The translations under genes were made by a program, and so were the position numbers. Of a DNA stretch of 33,667 nucleotides, positions 24,329 through 33,628 are shown in pieces. A model generated the notes under the pieces. The model was not told the DNA's origin and made no database searches. It saw nothing but the letters and a program-made list of their open reading frames with translations. Origin of the DNA: an uncultured Cycloclasticus sp. (lineage in GTDB: Bacteria; Pseudomonadota; Gammaproteobacteria; Methylococcales; Cycloclasticaceae); the NCBI GenBank assembly GCA_913057515.1, contig CAJXOJ010000023.1, forward strand, positions 1 through 33,667, given 5' to 3'. Numbering within the stretch: the first letter of the stretch is position 1; the number at the start of each line of letters is the position of its first letter.

Positions 24329-24601
24329 TTAGGCGGCATGAAAGCCAGCAGGCACTTGCCCCATTTCGCCTTCACCAAAGAAGAAACCCTTCATGTGCAT
24401 TTCAATTACTTGAATGCTTTCAACATCTGCAGTACTTAAACCATTCTCATTGATGATCATAGACAGGCGTTCAAGCCATCTGCTCCAGCCTTCTTTAGAT
24501 ACGTTGGCTAAAATTCTTTCGCCTAATTCACCTGGGTGAGGGGCTTTATCGAGTGCTTCGGCTTCTGCTTTTAGTACGACGCATTGAACAGTATTAGTCA
24601 T
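24329..24601 (-). CDS. yggX: Probable Fe(2+)-trafficking protein YggX
   Basis: A 90-residue cytoplasmic protein, the usual family length. It has the family pattern VQCVVLKAEAEALDKAPHPGELGERILANVSKEGWSRWLERLSMIINENGL and a terminal FFFGEG segment. The conserved N-terminal Cys (VQCV) is the residue linked to protection of Fe-S clusters from oxidative damage in Salmonella. It follows hemJ on the same strand after 95 bp, within an iron-rich neighbourhood. Confidence 0.95.
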   Translation of the reverse strand: MTNTVQCVVLKAEAEALDKAPHPGELGERILANVSKEGWSRWLERLSMIINENGLSTADVESIQVIEMHMKGFFFGEGEMGQVPAGFHAA

Positions 24602-24696
24602 GATGTGCTGTGGTTTTAGTAAAAGGGCAATTATACAAGGTTTGCTGACCTAAGCCATAACTCTTAAGGTAAGAGACGAAACCAATGCTTTTGTGT

Positions 24697-25119
24697 TTAA
24701 AAAGGCTTAATGCTAGCTAAGATAATAATAGCCACTAAAAACAGCACGGGAACTTCATTTATCCAGCGAAAATACACATGACTATGAATATTGCGGTCGT
24801 GTTTAAAGTCGAGCAGCCATTTGCCACAATAAATATGATAGACGCATAGTAAAGCAATTAATGTCAGCTTTGCGTGAAGCCAAGCAGATTGTCCAAAGGC
24901 GGCCCAAGCATAGTCTGTTAGCATCAAGGTGCCAAAAACAAGCGTCAGAATAAGCCCAGGCGTCATAATGCCGAAATATAGTTTTCGTTCCATGATTTTA
25001 AAGCGCTCGTGACTCGTGGAGTCATCACTCATTGCGTGATAAACAAATAAGCGTGGTAAGTAAAACAGGCCGGCGAACCAGGTCACCATGAAAATTATAT
25101 GTAACGCTTTGTACCACAT
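24697..25119 (-). CDS. hemJ: HemJ-type protoporphyrinogen IX oxidase
   Basis: A 140-residue inner-membrane protein with four hydrophobic helices. Seen: MWYKALHIIFMVTWFAGLFYLPRLFVYH with conserved H7 and the FAGLFYLPRLFVYH block diagnostic of HemJ, WLHAKLTLIA with conserved K84, and a C-terminal RWINEVPVLFLVAIIILA. HemJ catalyses the penultimate oxidation of haem synthesis and replaces HemG or HemY in many bacteria. The start codon overlaps the stop of the thioredoxin-like gene, so it is translationally coupled to it. Confidence 0.93.
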   Translation of the reverse strand: MWYKALHIIFMVTWFAGLFYLPRLFVYHAMSDDSTSHERFKIMERKLYFGIMTPGLILTLVFGTLMLTDYAWAAFGQSAWLHAKLTLIALLCVYHIYCGKWLLDFKHDRNIHSHVYFRWINEVPVLFLVAIIILASIKPF

Positions 25120-25622
25120 TAGCTTTTATCCAGTAGTTGATCGAGTCGCTGCCGCATCTTCTGTTCATCAAAGACGCCGAGCTTCTGCATGGCGATGCTT
25201 GAATCAGGTGCGATGAGGAATGTAGTGGGGGTTAGTCGGACATCACCAAAAGCTTTGGCAGCATCGCCCGTTGGGTCTAGGGCTACTTTGTATGGCAATT
25301 TCTTACTCTCAGTCATTGCAATGACGTGGTCTAGGCGGTCATGCTTCATCGCAATAGCAATAATGCTGACGTCTTTTGCTGCATAGTCGGCGTGAATAGC
25401 TTTCAGGTGAGGAATTTCCTTAATGCAACTCGGGCAGTCAGTGGCCCAAAATGTCACTAATGCTGGCCGGCCTTTCAAAGAAGATAAAGCAATTCTTTCG
25501 CCATCAATGGTGTTAATGGATATGTTTGGTGCTTGATTAACCGCGCCATTATTAAAATAGAGTGTGGCAAAGCCGAGGAGTATTAAAATAACGGTGATGG
25601 CGGATATTTTATTTTTGTTCAT
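25119..25622 (-). CDS. TlpA-family membrane-anchored thioredoxin
   Basis: A 167-residue protein with an N-terminal signal anchor (about 7-24) and a thioredoxin fold facing the periplasm. Seen: active site CPSC (C63, C66) in TFWATDCPSCIKEIPHLK, and the cis-proline loop RLTPTTFLIAPD. Such proteins reduce disulfides, often for c-type cytochrome maturation or copper-protein assembly. The first 14 bp overlap the end of the CLC gene and its stop overlaps hemJ. The combination with HemJ points to haem or envelope redox handling, but no cytochrome gene is here. Confidence 0.9.
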   Translation of the reverse strand: MNKNKISAITVILILLGFATLYFNNGAVNQAPNISINTIDGERIALSSLKGRPALVTFWATDCPSCIKEIPHLKAIHADYAAKDVSIIAIAMKHDRLDHVIAMTESKKLPYKVALDPTGDAAKAFGDVRLTPTTFLIAPDSSIAMQKLGVFDEQKMRQRLDQLLDKS

Positions 25623-26901
25623 TAGGTTCTGATTTAAGGTAATTTTGAGTTAACCCGGCGTATAGCGATAAAGGGCAAATAAGCTTAGACGTCCCATTGG
25701 CAATAAAGGCGGTGGCCATCATAGGGAGTAATAAGTCATGGGAGTTTGTCATTTCCATAATAATAACAAAGGCGGTTAAAGGCGCTTGTAGCATGCCAGC
25801 AAAATACCCCGTCATACCAAGAAGAATGACGATGGATACCGGAGCTATAGGCAACCACTCGGCAATATTTGCACCAATGCCAGCGCCCACTGAAAGCGAC
25901 GGTACAAAAATACCGGCCGGAATGCCAATAAAAAATGTAGCAATGCTGGCCAGCATCCGCATCAGCGGGTATTCAGCAGACATGGTTTCTGCGTGAAGTA
26001 AGTAGTTTTTTGTTTCCTGATATCCAGTACCTGCGGTAGCGCCATCAGACAAGTAATTTAATATAGAAATAATGACCCCACAGAGAAAGGCTATTTTGAG
26101 CGGAGATAAAAAGGAGATGGATTTTAAAAAGGGCCCACCTTTTAACAAGATTAAGCTGAAGACACCGCCCATAAAGCCGGTTGCAATGCCGCAAATTGGA
26201 ATGATAGCCCACGCTTTTCCCCATGGAAAAAAGGTCGACCGATTATCCAGAAAAACATATTGCCCGTGAATAATAAGGGCGGTGGCGCCAGCAAAAATAA
26301 CGGCGGTTAAAATAAGTCCGCTGGTTTTTTCCTCTAACGAGCGCCCCATTTCTTCTATCGCAAAAACAATACCTGCTAGCGGTGCACTAAAAATGGCGGC
26401 AAAGCCGGCTGAACTCCCAGCAAGAATGAGTCCTCGTTCAAGATAATGAGGGCCAAATTGGGCGAACCTAGCAAAATAAGTCATAAGCGCTGCACCAATA
26501 TGAATGGCAGGGCCGCCCAAACCAACAGAAGCACCGGCAAAAATACCGCCTATGCTCAGAAATAATTTTCCGACAATAATTCGAAAGCTGAGCAGTGGCT
26601 TTTTATGGAGAGTTTTGGATGGTTGCAGAGCTGCCTTTACTTGAGGAACGCCGCTCCTTTCTGAGCCAGGAAAAAAAGTAAAGGTTATCCATGCCAGCAG
26701 TGTTAGGAGGATAGGGGTGAATAAGAAGCTGTACGACAAATATTGTTGGTGTAGCTCTCTAAATAGCGCGCTCATGTACTCGCTACCAACGGTTAGCGCA
26801 ACAGACGACAGCCCAACAAATATAGCACCTAACCAGAAAACAATATGTGTTTTCCAGCTAGATAGTAACTGTAAAATAGAATGTTTATCGTTGTTTAGCA
26901 T
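25609..26901 (-). CDS. CLC-type chloride channel/transporter lacking the gating glutamate
   Basis: 430 residues from the ATG at 26901. The frame stays open about 119 codons further, but that part is antisense to the argC promoter and coding region, has no CLC homology, and is rejected. Seen: about ten or more helices; the anion-selectivity segments SGVPQ (83-87) and GIFVP (330-334); AIEEM with the internal glutamate pair (183-184); and YFAGMLQAPLTAFVIIMEMT. The usual G(K/R)EGP motif reads GLGGP (127-131), so both the basic residue and the external gating/proton glutamate are missing. That predicts an ungated or uncoupled chloride pathway. There is no CBS domain. It heads the overlapping operon with tlpA-like and hemJ. 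Confidence 0.88.
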   Translation of the reverse strand: MLNNDKHSILQLLSSWKTHIVFWLGAIFVGLSSVALTVGSEYMSALFRELHQQYLSYSFLFTPILLTLLAWITFTFFPGSERSGVPQVKAALQPSKTLHKKPLLSFRIIVGKLFLSIGGIFAGASVGLGGPAIHIGAALMTYFARFAQFGPHYLERGLILAGSSAGFAAIFSAPLAGIVFAIEEMGRSLEEKTSGLILTAVIFAGATALIIHGQYVFLDNRSTFFPWGKAWAIIPICGIATGFMGGVFSLILLKGGPFLKSISFLSPLKIAFLCGVIISILNYLSDGATAGTGYQETKNYLLHAETMSAEYPLMRMLASIATFFIGIPAGIFVPSLSVGAGIGANIAEWLPIAPVSIVILLGMTGYFAGMLQAPLTAFVIIMEMTNSHDLLLPMMATAFIANGTSKLICPLSLYAGLTQNYLKSEPNEQK

Positions 26902-26974
26902 TGCATGAAGTATATCAGAAGGTGCTAGTGTAAAATGTACGGATAGATGAAGGTTAAATAAAAGAGGTAGCGTC

Positions 26975-28006
26975 GTGATTAAGGTAGGTATTGTAGGTGG
27001 TACAGGGTATACGGGTGTTGAATTGCTTAGGTTGCTTGCTATGCACTCAGAGGTCGAAGTTAACGTCGTGACCTCTCGTGCTGAAAAAGGACTACGAGTC
27101 GACTCGGTGTACCCGAATTTACGTGGTTTTAACGATTTGATGTTTGTTGAGCCAGTTATTGAAAATTTGATAGCCTGTGATGTAGTCTTTTTCGCTACAC
27201 CCAATGCGACAGCTATGCATATGGCTAAAGATTTACTTGCCGCTGGGGTGAAAATCATCGATTTGTCCGCTGACTTTCGGTTAAAAGAGGTAGCCGTTTG
27301 GGAGCAATGGTATGGTGCTAAACATAGCTGCCCAGAATTACTTGAAACAGCGGTATACGGTTTGCCAGAAACAAATCGTGAGGCGATTAAAGGTGCGCGT
27401 TTAGTCGCAAATCCAGGTTGTTATCCAACTGCTACTCAATTGGGTTTTTTGCCATTAATTAAGGAAAACTTGATTGATACCTCAATGCTGATTTCAGATG
27501 CTAAATCCGGTGTGAGTGGAGCGGGGCGCTCTGCTAGCGTGGCAGGTTTAATGAGTGAAACAGGCGAAAGTTTTAAGGCATATGGTGTGCCCGGGCATCG
27601 ACACCTGCCAGAAATTTCGCAAGAGCTACAGAATATTGCCTCTTCTCCTGTATCGTTAACATTTACACCACATTTGCTGCCGATGATTCGAGGCATTCAC
27701 GCAACCTTATATGCGCCTTTAAAAGAAACAAATAGAGATCTTCAGGGTTTATTTGAAAGGTTTTATGCTGATGAGCCTTTTGTCGATGTGTTACCGGTTG
27801 GTGCGCATCCAGATACGGGTGATGTAAGGGGAACTAATCGCTGTCAAATAGCTGTTCATCAACCACAGGGAGGGCAAATGGTGACCGTGCTATCGGTGAT
27901 TGATAATTTAGTGAAGGGTGCGTCAGGGCAAGCGATTCATAATATGAACATTATGTTTGACTTAGATGAGCGGACTGGTTTGAATCATGTAGGCTTGTAC
28001 CCCTAA
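26975..28006 (+). CDS. argC: N-acetyl-gamma-glutamyl-phosphate reductase
   Basis: An NADPH-dependent reductase of arginine biosynthesis (third step), 343 residues. Seen: Rossmann loop [17 protein letters not shown] at the N-terminus, catalytic C149 in NPGCYPTA, and the active-site histidine region [11 protein letters not shown]. The start is GTG (26975) with an AGAGGTAG ribosome binding site. It is divergent from the CLC gene across 73 bp. The next gene begins 16 bp after its stop. Confidence 0.97.
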   Translation: MIKVGIVGGTGYTGVELLRLLAMHSEVEVNVVTSRAEKGLRVDSVYPNLRGFNDLMFVEPVIENLIACDVVFFATPNATAMHMAKDLLAAGVKIIDLSADFRLKEVAVWEQWYGAKHSCPELLETAVYGLPETNREAIKGARLVANPGCYPTATQLGFLPLIKENLIDTSMLISDAKSGVSGAGRSASVAGLMSETGESFKAYGVPGHRHLPEISQELQNIASSPVSLTFTPHLLPMIRGIHATLYAPLKETNRDLQGLFERFYADEPFVDVLPVGAHPDTGDVRGTNRCQIAVHQPQGGQMVTVLSVIDNLVKGASGQAIHNMNIMFDLDERTGLNHVGLYP

Positions 28007-28022
28007 GGCGGTTATTTTTACG

Positions 28023-28745
28023 ATGATCCGTCACCAGTGCCCACACCCTTATCACAAAACAAAGCGCAGGCGTAGGCTAGAAAAAAGTGCGTTTTTTGTC
28101 ATTATTGTAGGTGCAGTGTTGCTTTTTATCTTAGGGCGATATTCGGTGAAAAGTGTGGATGAATATCGAGCAGAAAGTGAGCTGTTGAAGATGTCACTCG
28201 CTGAATTAGCAGCAATCAATAAACAGCTCATCAAGCAGCAGGACTTTATTGAAAATGCTAAACAGATAGATGCCCAAGCACAAAAGGATGCGCGGCGCTC
28301 ATTAACTAAATTGCATGACGAGTTAAGCGATACCAAGCAGCAACTAGCGTTTTATCAGCGAGTGGTCGCTCCTGAGACACTTATCAAAGGCTTATATATT
28401 AATAGTTTTGAGGTGCAGGCGTTGGGTGAGAGCGACGTTTACGAATACCAGTTAGTATTAGCGCAGGGGGCGAGCCAAAAGACTGCCATCAAAGGGAATT
28501 ATTCGTTGTCAGTGGTCGGTAGTGTTCAAGGTGAAGAGAAAACCATCTCAGTTGAGGTGCGGGATGTAGAGAAAACGAAGGCTTATGACTTTTCATTTAA
28601 ATACTATGAGATATTAACGGGTGAGATAAGCTTTGATGATGGGTTTGTGCCAAAGAAGGTAATTGTGGTGGTTGATCCGGCTAAAAAAAGCTCTAAAAGT
28701 CTAAACCAACAGTGGTTATGGTCAAAGGCATTGGTTAGCGATTAG
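28023..28745 (+). CDS. DUF6776-family single-pass membrane protein
   Basis: 240 residues: a basic cytoplasmic N-terminus (about 1-22), one transmembrane helix (about 23-41), a coiled-coil segment (about 48-115), then a beta-rich domain containing LAFYQRVVAPETLIKGLYINSFEV, the recognisable block of DUF6776. It lies between argC and a bactofilin gene. That association is conserved and suggests a cell-envelope or cytoskeleton-linked role, which is inference. No enzymatic motif is present. Confidence 0.85.
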   Translation: MIRHQCPHPYHKTKRRRRLEKSAFFVIIVGAVLLFILGRYSVKSVDEYRAESELLKMSLAELAAINKQLIKQQDFIENAKQIDAQAQKDARRSLTKLHDELSDTKQQLAFYQRVVAPETLIKGLYINSFEVQALGESDVYEYQLVLAQGASQKTAIKGNYSLSVVGSVQGEEKTISVEVRDVEKTKAYDFSFKYYEILTGEISFDDGFVPKKVIVVVDPAKKSSKSLNQQWLWSKALVSD

Positions 28746-28809
28746 GTGCTAGCGTATATCTAAGCTAAACTAAGACATAAATTAGCAATGAAATTAAGGA
28801 TTGAGGCAT

Positions 28810-29241
28810 ATGTTTTCTTCAGATACAAAAAAGTTAAAAGACATTAATACAACGAATGTATCGACAATTATTGGAGAAGGTACTGTTATTCAGGGTGATA
28901 TCATTTATGCGGGTGGCTTGCATATTGATGGTAAAGTAGTGGGCAGTGTATCAGCTGAAAGTGGTTCAGCAGCAACCCTCACCTTAAGTAAACTAGGCTC
29001 TATTCATGGTAGTGTGGATGTGCCAACAGTTGTTATTGATGGAGAGATACTAGGTGATGTGGCGGCGTCAGAGCGAGTGCAATTGATTGCTAATTCACGC
29101 ATCACCGGCAATGTTCAATACAACCTTATTGAAATGGAAGTGGGTGCAGAGGTGAATGGTCAGCTAGTAAGGCAACAAGGTGAGTTTAGAAACGTGAAGG
29201 CTCCTGTCGCATTAGAACCCACTGAAGATGAACTTTCGTAA
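28810..29241 (+). CDS. Bactofilin (polymer-forming cytoskeletal protein)
   Basis: 143 residues. A short flexible N-terminus is followed by a right-handed beta-helix domain (about 15-115: ISTIIGEGTVIQGDIIYAGGLHIDGKVVGSV...GSIHGSVDVPTVVIDGEILGDVAASERVQLIANSRITGNV) and a disordered acidic tail. Bactofilins self-assemble into nucleotide-free filaments that position cell-wall enzymes. An M23 endopeptidase, a common functional partner elsewhere, is encoded 1.5 kb away. The ATG at 28810 is preferred to the in-frame TTG at 28801, which overlaps its own ribosome binding region. Confidence 0.94.
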   Translation: MFSSDTKKLKDINTTNVSTIIGEGTVIQGDIIYAGGLHIDGKVVGSVSAESGSAATLTLSKLGSIHGSVDVPTVVIDGEILGDVAASERVQLIANSRITGNVQYNLIEMEVGAEVNGQLVRQQGEFRNVKAPVALEPTEDELS

Positions 29242-29292
29242 TTTAAAATGTACTAAAGCCTAGTAACATAAAAACAGATAAAGAGTTTAAAT

Positions 29293-29640
29293 ATGACAAC
29301 ATTTGCTGCACAAGCGGACATTAATTTTACCGATAGCGCGGCTACAAAAGTAGCTGAGTTGATTAAAGAAGAGGGAAACCCAGAGTTAAAGCTTCGGGTG
29401 TATATTTCTGGTGGAGGCTGTTCAGGTTTCCAATACGGGTTTACATTTGATGAAACGATGGCTGAGGATGACTTTGGTATTGAAAAAGATGGTGTGGTCG
29501 TTGTTATCGACCCCATGAGTTATCAATACCTTGATAAAGCAGAAGTGGACTACAAAGAAGACTTGCAGGGCTCACAGTTTGTTATTCGGAACCCAAATGC
29601 AACAACGACTTGTGGCTGCGGCTCATCATTTGCGGCATAA
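29293..29640 (+). CDS. erpA: Iron-sulfur cluster insertion protein ErpA
   Basis: A 115-residue A-type carrier delivering Fe-S clusters to client enzymes. Canonical cysteines are seen: C43 in [14 protein letters not shown], and C107 and C109 in the terminal CGCGSSF. Length and motifs match E. coli ErpA closely. It follows bactofilin by 51 bp and converges with anmK. A second, atypical A-type protein is encoded at 23390. Confidence 0.96.
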   Translation: MTTFAAQADINFTDSAATKVAELIKEEGNPELKLRVYISGGGCSGFQYGFTFDETMAEDDFGIEKDGVVVVIDPMSYQYLDKAEVDYKEDLQGSQFVIRNPNATTTCGCGSSFAA

Positions 29641-29676
29641 GTTTTATTGGTATTAAAGAGTCTAGGCTTTTAGAGG

Positions 29677-30774
29677 TTAGGCTGGGTAAATAGCGCCTAA
29701 AATAACAGCTTTTTTTGCCCCGGTTACCGAAGGTGTGTTACTTGGCTTGCCTTCCATTGTTTGTTTAGCTAGCCATGCAAATGCCATGGCCTCTACCCAG
29801 TCGGGGTGAACCCCATAACTAGCAGTGGTTTCAACGGGACAACTAAGCTGGAGGGCAAGCCTTTCCATTAGAAATAAATTTTTGGTACCGCCTCCACAAA
29901 CAAGTACGTTATCGCTAACAGGTAATTTTTTTACACTTTGCGAAATACATTGAGCGGTTAGCTCACATAAGCTGCTTAAGGTATCGTATGGGGTGCTTGG
30001 ATGCTGAGCCAGATGAGTCTTTAGCCAATTAAGATTGAAATATTCCGGCCCGGTGGTTTTTGGGTGTTTTTGTGCAAAGTAAGCGTCCGTTAGCATACTT
30101 TTTAACAGTGCTTCATTGACTGTACCCTGCCTTGATAACTGCCCAGATGTATCATAGGGCCTATCAAAATTAAGTTGGCACCACTGGTCCATTAAAGTGT
30201 TACCAGGTCCACAATCAAAGCCAATAATATCTTCTTGGTTTTTATTAAGGAAAGTGACATTGGAGATGCCGCCGATATTAATAATTGCTAGGCTTTTGGT
30301 TTTAGATTGAAAAGCATCTCGATGAAAGGCCGGGACTAACGGAGCTCCTTGTCCACCGGCGGCGATGTCACGACGCCTAAAATCAGTGACTACGGTTATC
30401 CCTGTGTTCTCAGCAATACGGTTGGCATCACCAATCTGAAGAGTAAAGGGTGGTTGGCTTGTTGGGCTGTGTTGAACAGTGTGCCCGTGTGATCCAATCG
30501 CTGCAATATCACCACTGCTAATGTTTGCTTTAACGAGAGCTTTTTTAATGCACTCGGCGTAGAAGCTACCAAGCTGAGAGTCAAGCGTGCCTAATTGCTC
30601 AAACTCAATGTTGTTGCTTTGGCACGCGGCAGTTAATGATACTAGTAGGCTGTTTGGGTATTGCGTAAATAAGCTTGAAACTAGCGCGGGCTTTTTGTTA
30701 TTAAAGTCCGCTATCACAACATCGACACCATCTAGACTGGTGCCGGACATAAGGCCGATATACAGCGGTTTCAC
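29677..30774 (-). CDS. anmK: Anhydro-N-acetylmuramic acid kinase
   Basis: Phosphorylates and opens 1,6-anhydroMurNAc during cell-wall recycling; its substrate is the product of lytic transglycosylases such as the two encoded earlier in the window. 365 residues. Seen: IGLMSGTSLDGVDVVIADF (nucleotide/phosphate loop), IGSHGHTVQHSP, INIGGISNVTFL, FDCGPGNTLMDQW and VCGGGTKNLFLM, all AnmK hallmarks of the ASKHA kinase fold. It begins 5 bp after the M23 endopeptidase stop, so the two form an operon. Confidence 0.97.
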   Translation of the reverse strand: MKPLYIGLMSGTSLDGVDVVIADFNNKKPALVSSLFTQYPNSLLVSLTAACQSNNIEFEQLGTLDSQLGSFYAECIKKALVKANISSGDIAAIGSHGHTVQHSPTSQPPFTLQIGDANRIAENTGITVVTDFRRRDIAAGGQGAPLVPAFHRDAFQSKTKSLAIINIGGISNVTFLNKNQEDIIGFDCGPGNTLMDQWCQLNFDRPYDTSGQLSRQGTVNEALLKSMLTDAYFAQKHPKTTGPEYFNLNWLKTHLAQHPSTPYDTLSSLCELTAQCISQSVKKLPVSDNVLVCGGGTKNLFLMERLALQLSCPVETTASYGVHPDWVEAMAFAWLAKQTMEGKPSNTPSVTGAKKAVILGAIYPA

Positions 30775-30779
30775 GCGGT

Positions 30780-32180
30780 TTAATTAAGTGCTAACTGAGT
30801 TTGTTTTGCGTGTTCTAATTGCGCTAGAAGCGGTGATGTTTGTTGCTTGAATTTAGCTAGCAGATTTTTGCTGATTGGTTTAGCAGCAGGAAATTTAGCG
30901 GTTAAGGGGTTGCGATGTACACCGTTAACTCTTAGTTCATAGTGTAAGTGTGGCCCTGTTGCTAAGCCTGACTTGCCAACATATCCAACAGTTTGCCCCT
31001 GTTTAATACGAGCTCCTTTTTTATAGCCACCATATTTAGACATATGGGCATAGAGCGAGCTGTATTTTTGCCCATGTTGAACAATAATCACGCGCCCATA
31101 ACCACCTTTTAAACCTCGGAAAATCACCTTGCCATCGCCTGTTGATTTGATGGGTGTACCAGAAGATGCAGCATAATCGACACCTTTGTGAGCACGAATT
31201 CTATTAAGAATAGGGTGTTTTCGACTAAGGTTAAAATGAGAGCTGACGCGAGCGAAGTGAATAGGGTTACGTAAAAAAGTTTTACGCATGCTTTTGCCGT
31301 CAGGTGAGAAATACTCAGCATTGCCATTACCATCAGTGAAACGAACGGCTTTAAAGGCATCTCCACGATTAATAAATTCAGCCGCTAAGATATGTCCATT
31401 TTCAATGCGTTTCCCATCAACGAATTTAGACTCATAAAGTAGTGTGAACGAGTCGCCTTGGCGTAAGCCTTGGGCAAAGTCGATGTCCCAACCAAAAATA
31501 TTAGCCAGCTCCATAATGGTTTTATCGGAAAGACCAGCTTGTTTAGCATCATAAAAGAGAGAGTTATTAATATCAGCAGTGGTAGTTTCGTGTGTTATCA
31601 CAACGGGTTTTTCAGTGATATAAGCATTGAATTGTGCATTCTCACTGTGTATTTTAAGCGTTTTAATGCGGTCTAAGTCGTATTCAAGGGCGGTACATTC
31701 ACCGTTTAAATTTTGTGCAAATCGAAGTGTTTGCCCCGGTTTGATATTTTTTAATGCCTTGGTCTTGTCATCAAGCTGAATGATGTTATGGAGAGTTGTC
31801 GGTGAATATTTTAATTGCTTAAATATTTTAGCTAAATTATCACCTGGTTTTACTGTGTAGTCTTTCCATGATGTTTGGTTTTCAGTCGTAGTGCTCTGAA
31901 CAGAGGCTCGGCTAATAGTATTGTTGCTGTTTTTTTCAATGGTTGGAGTAGGTAAAGTATCAGCAGATTTGCTTGGTAAGTCTATAGAAATAACATTGCT
32001 TAAAGTAGACGGTTTGTAATCATCTGCAGGGGCATTAGATGTGGCGCTTTTAAAATAAAAAACGGTAGCCAGTAAAATGATCGTGCCTATAAGAAAAGCA
32101 GGCAGTTGTAACTTCCTAGTGTGAACGGATGTCGTCCTCATCGGTATTTTGAAATCGCGATTAAAGCTAGGTTTCATCAT
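30780..32180 (-). CDS. M23-family murein endopeptidase (MepM/YebA-like)
   Basis: A 466-residue inner-membrane-anchored D,D-endopeptidase of the LytM family. Seen: one N-terminal transmembrane helix (about 28-45), a linker, a LysM/OapA-like domain (about 105-150, DYTVKPGDNLAKIFKQL), a middle beta domain, and the LytM catalytic domain in the last third with zinc ligands in HKGVDYA and HLHYE. All ligands are intact, so it should be active rather than an EnvC-type activator. It is transcribed with anmK and divergent from tyrS. The start could be either of two adjacent ATGs or the ATG 13 codons later; none has a good ribosome binding site. Confidence 0.93.
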   Translation of the reverse strand: MMKPSFNRDFKIPMRTTSVHTRKLQLPAFLIGTIILLATVFYFKSATSNAPADDYKPSTLSNVISIDLPSKSADTLPTPTIEKNSNNTISRASVQSTTTENQTSWKDYTVKPGDNLAKIFKQLKYSPTTLHNIIQLDDKTKALKNIKPGQTLRFAQNLNGECTALEYDLDRIKTLKIHSENAQFNAYITEKPVVITHETTTADINNSLFYDAKQAGLSDKTIMELANIFGWDIDFAQGLRQGDSFTLLYESKFVDGKRIENGHILAAEFINRGDAFKAVRFTDGNGNAEYFSPDGKSMRKTFLRNPIHFARVSSHFNLSRKHPILNRIRAHKGVDYAASSGTPIKSTGDGKVIFRGLKGGYGRVIIVQHGQKYSSLYAHMSKYGGYKKGARIKQGQTVGYVGKSGLATGPHLHYELRVNGVHRNPLTAKFPAAKPISKNLLAKFKQQTSPLLAQLEHAKQTQLALN

Positions 32181-32375
32181 AAAAATATGCTCAATAAGAA
32201 GTGGGTTAAATTAAATTACAAAAAGCCATATAAAGTCATTACTTAAACATTGTATAGCAAGTAAAGTGAAATGCATAAAACGAGTAAGTTAAAGCCATTT
32301 AATTATGAATTGAGTATAGCTGTTAATTTAAAAATATAAAGGAATGAAAATTTAAGTGAAATAGTTGATTTATAT

Positions 32376-32406
32376 TTGATATAACGTATCTTTCGCTCCC
32401 TATACT
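32376..32406 (+). promoter_or_regulatory. Possible tyrS promoter
   Basis: TTGATA (32376-32381) and TATACT (32401-32406) are separated by 19 bp, slightly longer than ideal. They lie just upstream of an AAGGGA ribosome binding site and the tyrS start, within a 240-bp AT-rich divergent region shared with the M23 gene. Confidence 0.4.
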
Positions 32407-32425
32407 ATATATAAGGGAAAATTTG

Positions 32426-33628
32426 GTGAGTGAAGCTATAAAAACACAATTAGAGCAATTAAAACGCGGTGTTGACGAAATATTGGTAGAAGCTGAGTTT
32501 GACAAGAAGGTTGCGTCCGGTAAAAAACTAAGAATAAAAGCAGGTTTTGACCCAACAGCCCCAGATCTGCATTTAGGTCACACAGTATTAATTAATAAGC
32601 TAAAACAATTCCAGGACGCAGGGCATCATGTTTTATTCCTTATTGGTGATTTTACAGGAATGATTGGAGACCCCACTGGTAAATCAGCGACCCGCCCTCC
32701 GCTTACTAAAGAAGATGTAGCTGAAAACGCTAAATCTTATACGGAGCAAGTTTTTAAGATTCTAGACGCAGAGAAAACAGAGGTTGTTTTTAACTCTACT
32801 TGGATGGCAGAGTTTAATGCAGCGGATCTTATTCAATTGGCAGCAAAACATACCGTTGCGCGGATGCTGGAAAGAGACGACTTTAATAAAAGATACTCAA
32901 ATGGTAAGCCAATAGCTATACACGAGTTTCTTTACCCGCTAATTCAAGGTTATGACTCAGTAGCGCTTAAATCTGATGTAGAGATTGGCGGAACAGATCA
33001 AAAGTTTAATTTGCTGGTTGGAAGGCAATTACAGGAGGTTTATAAGCAATCCCCTCAAGTCGTTATGACAATGCCAATACTAGAAGGTTTAGACGGTGTT
33101 AACAAGATGTCGAAATCTCTGGGTAACTATATTGGTATAAATGAAGAGCCTGAGGATATGTTTGGGAAAATAATGTCAATATCAGATGAGCTTATGTGGC
33201 GTTATTTCGAATTACTAAGTTTTAGAAGTATGGCAGAAATAAATAACTGGCGTTCTTTATGTGAGGCAGGTGCTGAGAACCCAAAAAATATTAAAATTAA
33301 ACTGGCATCAGAGATAGTGGAGCGGTTTAGTAACCCAGAAGCGGCTGAAAAGGCACGTTCAGCATTTGAAGCACGTTTTAAGCATGGGCAGCTACCAGAC
33401 AATATAGAAAAAAAGACAATTGTAGCTGATGCTGGGCTACTGATAGCAAATGCGATGAAGGAAGCCGGATTAACATCAAGCACATCAGAGTCATATAGAA
33501 TGATTAAGCAAGGCGCGGTTAGGGTAGATAATAATAAAATAAGTGATAAGCAAATGTTATTAGAGAAGGGAAAGGAATATCTAGTTCAAGTTGGTAAAAG
33601 AAAGTTCTCTAAGATAACAATCACTTAG
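32426..33628 (+). CDS. tyrS: Tyrosyl-tRNA synthetase
   Basis: Charges tRNA-Tyr; class I synthetase of about 400 residues. Seen: the HIGH-type motif HLGH (about 49-52) in [48 protein letters not shown], the KMSKS loop in NKMSKSLGN, and a C-terminal S4 RNA-binding domain ([17 protein letters not shown]). The GTG at 32426 is chosen over the TTG one codon earlier because the AAGGGA site is then 8 bp away and the protein begins (M)SEAIKTQ. It is complete inside the window; the 39 bp after its stop show nothing decisive. Confidence 0.97.
   Translation: MSEAIKTQLEQLKRGVDEILVEAEFDKKVASGKKLRIKAGFDPTAPDLHLGHTVLINKLKQFQDAGHHVLFLIGDFTGMIGDPTGKSATRPPLTKEDVAENAKSYTEQVFKILDAEKTEVVFNSTWMAEFNAADLIQLAAKHTVARMLERDDFNKRYSNGKPIAIHEFLYPLIQGYDSVALKSDVEIGGTDQKFNLLVGRQLQEVYKQSPQVVMTMPILEGLDGVNKMSKSLGNYIGINEEPEDMFGKIMSISDELMWRYFELLSFRSMAEINNWRSLCEAGAENPKNIKIKLASEIVERFSNPEAAEKARSAFEARFKHGQLPDNIEKKTIVADAGLLIANAMKEAGLTSSTSESYRMIKQGAVRVDNNKISDKQMLLEKGKEYLVQVGKRKFSKITIT

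Noticed and set aside
24160-24330. Integron attC-like or insertion-sequence end near the protein fragments
   Set aside because: I saw no paired attC core sites, no terminal inverted repeats with target duplication, and no transposase motif.
26902-27258. 119-codon N-terminal extension of the CLC frame
   Set aside because: It runs antisense through argC and its promoter and has no CLC-like sequence. The ATG at 26901 gives the normal family length.
30620-30634. TGGCAC in the anmK region as a sigma54 promoter
   Set aside because: The -12 TTGC element is absent at the required spacing and the site is within coding sequence.
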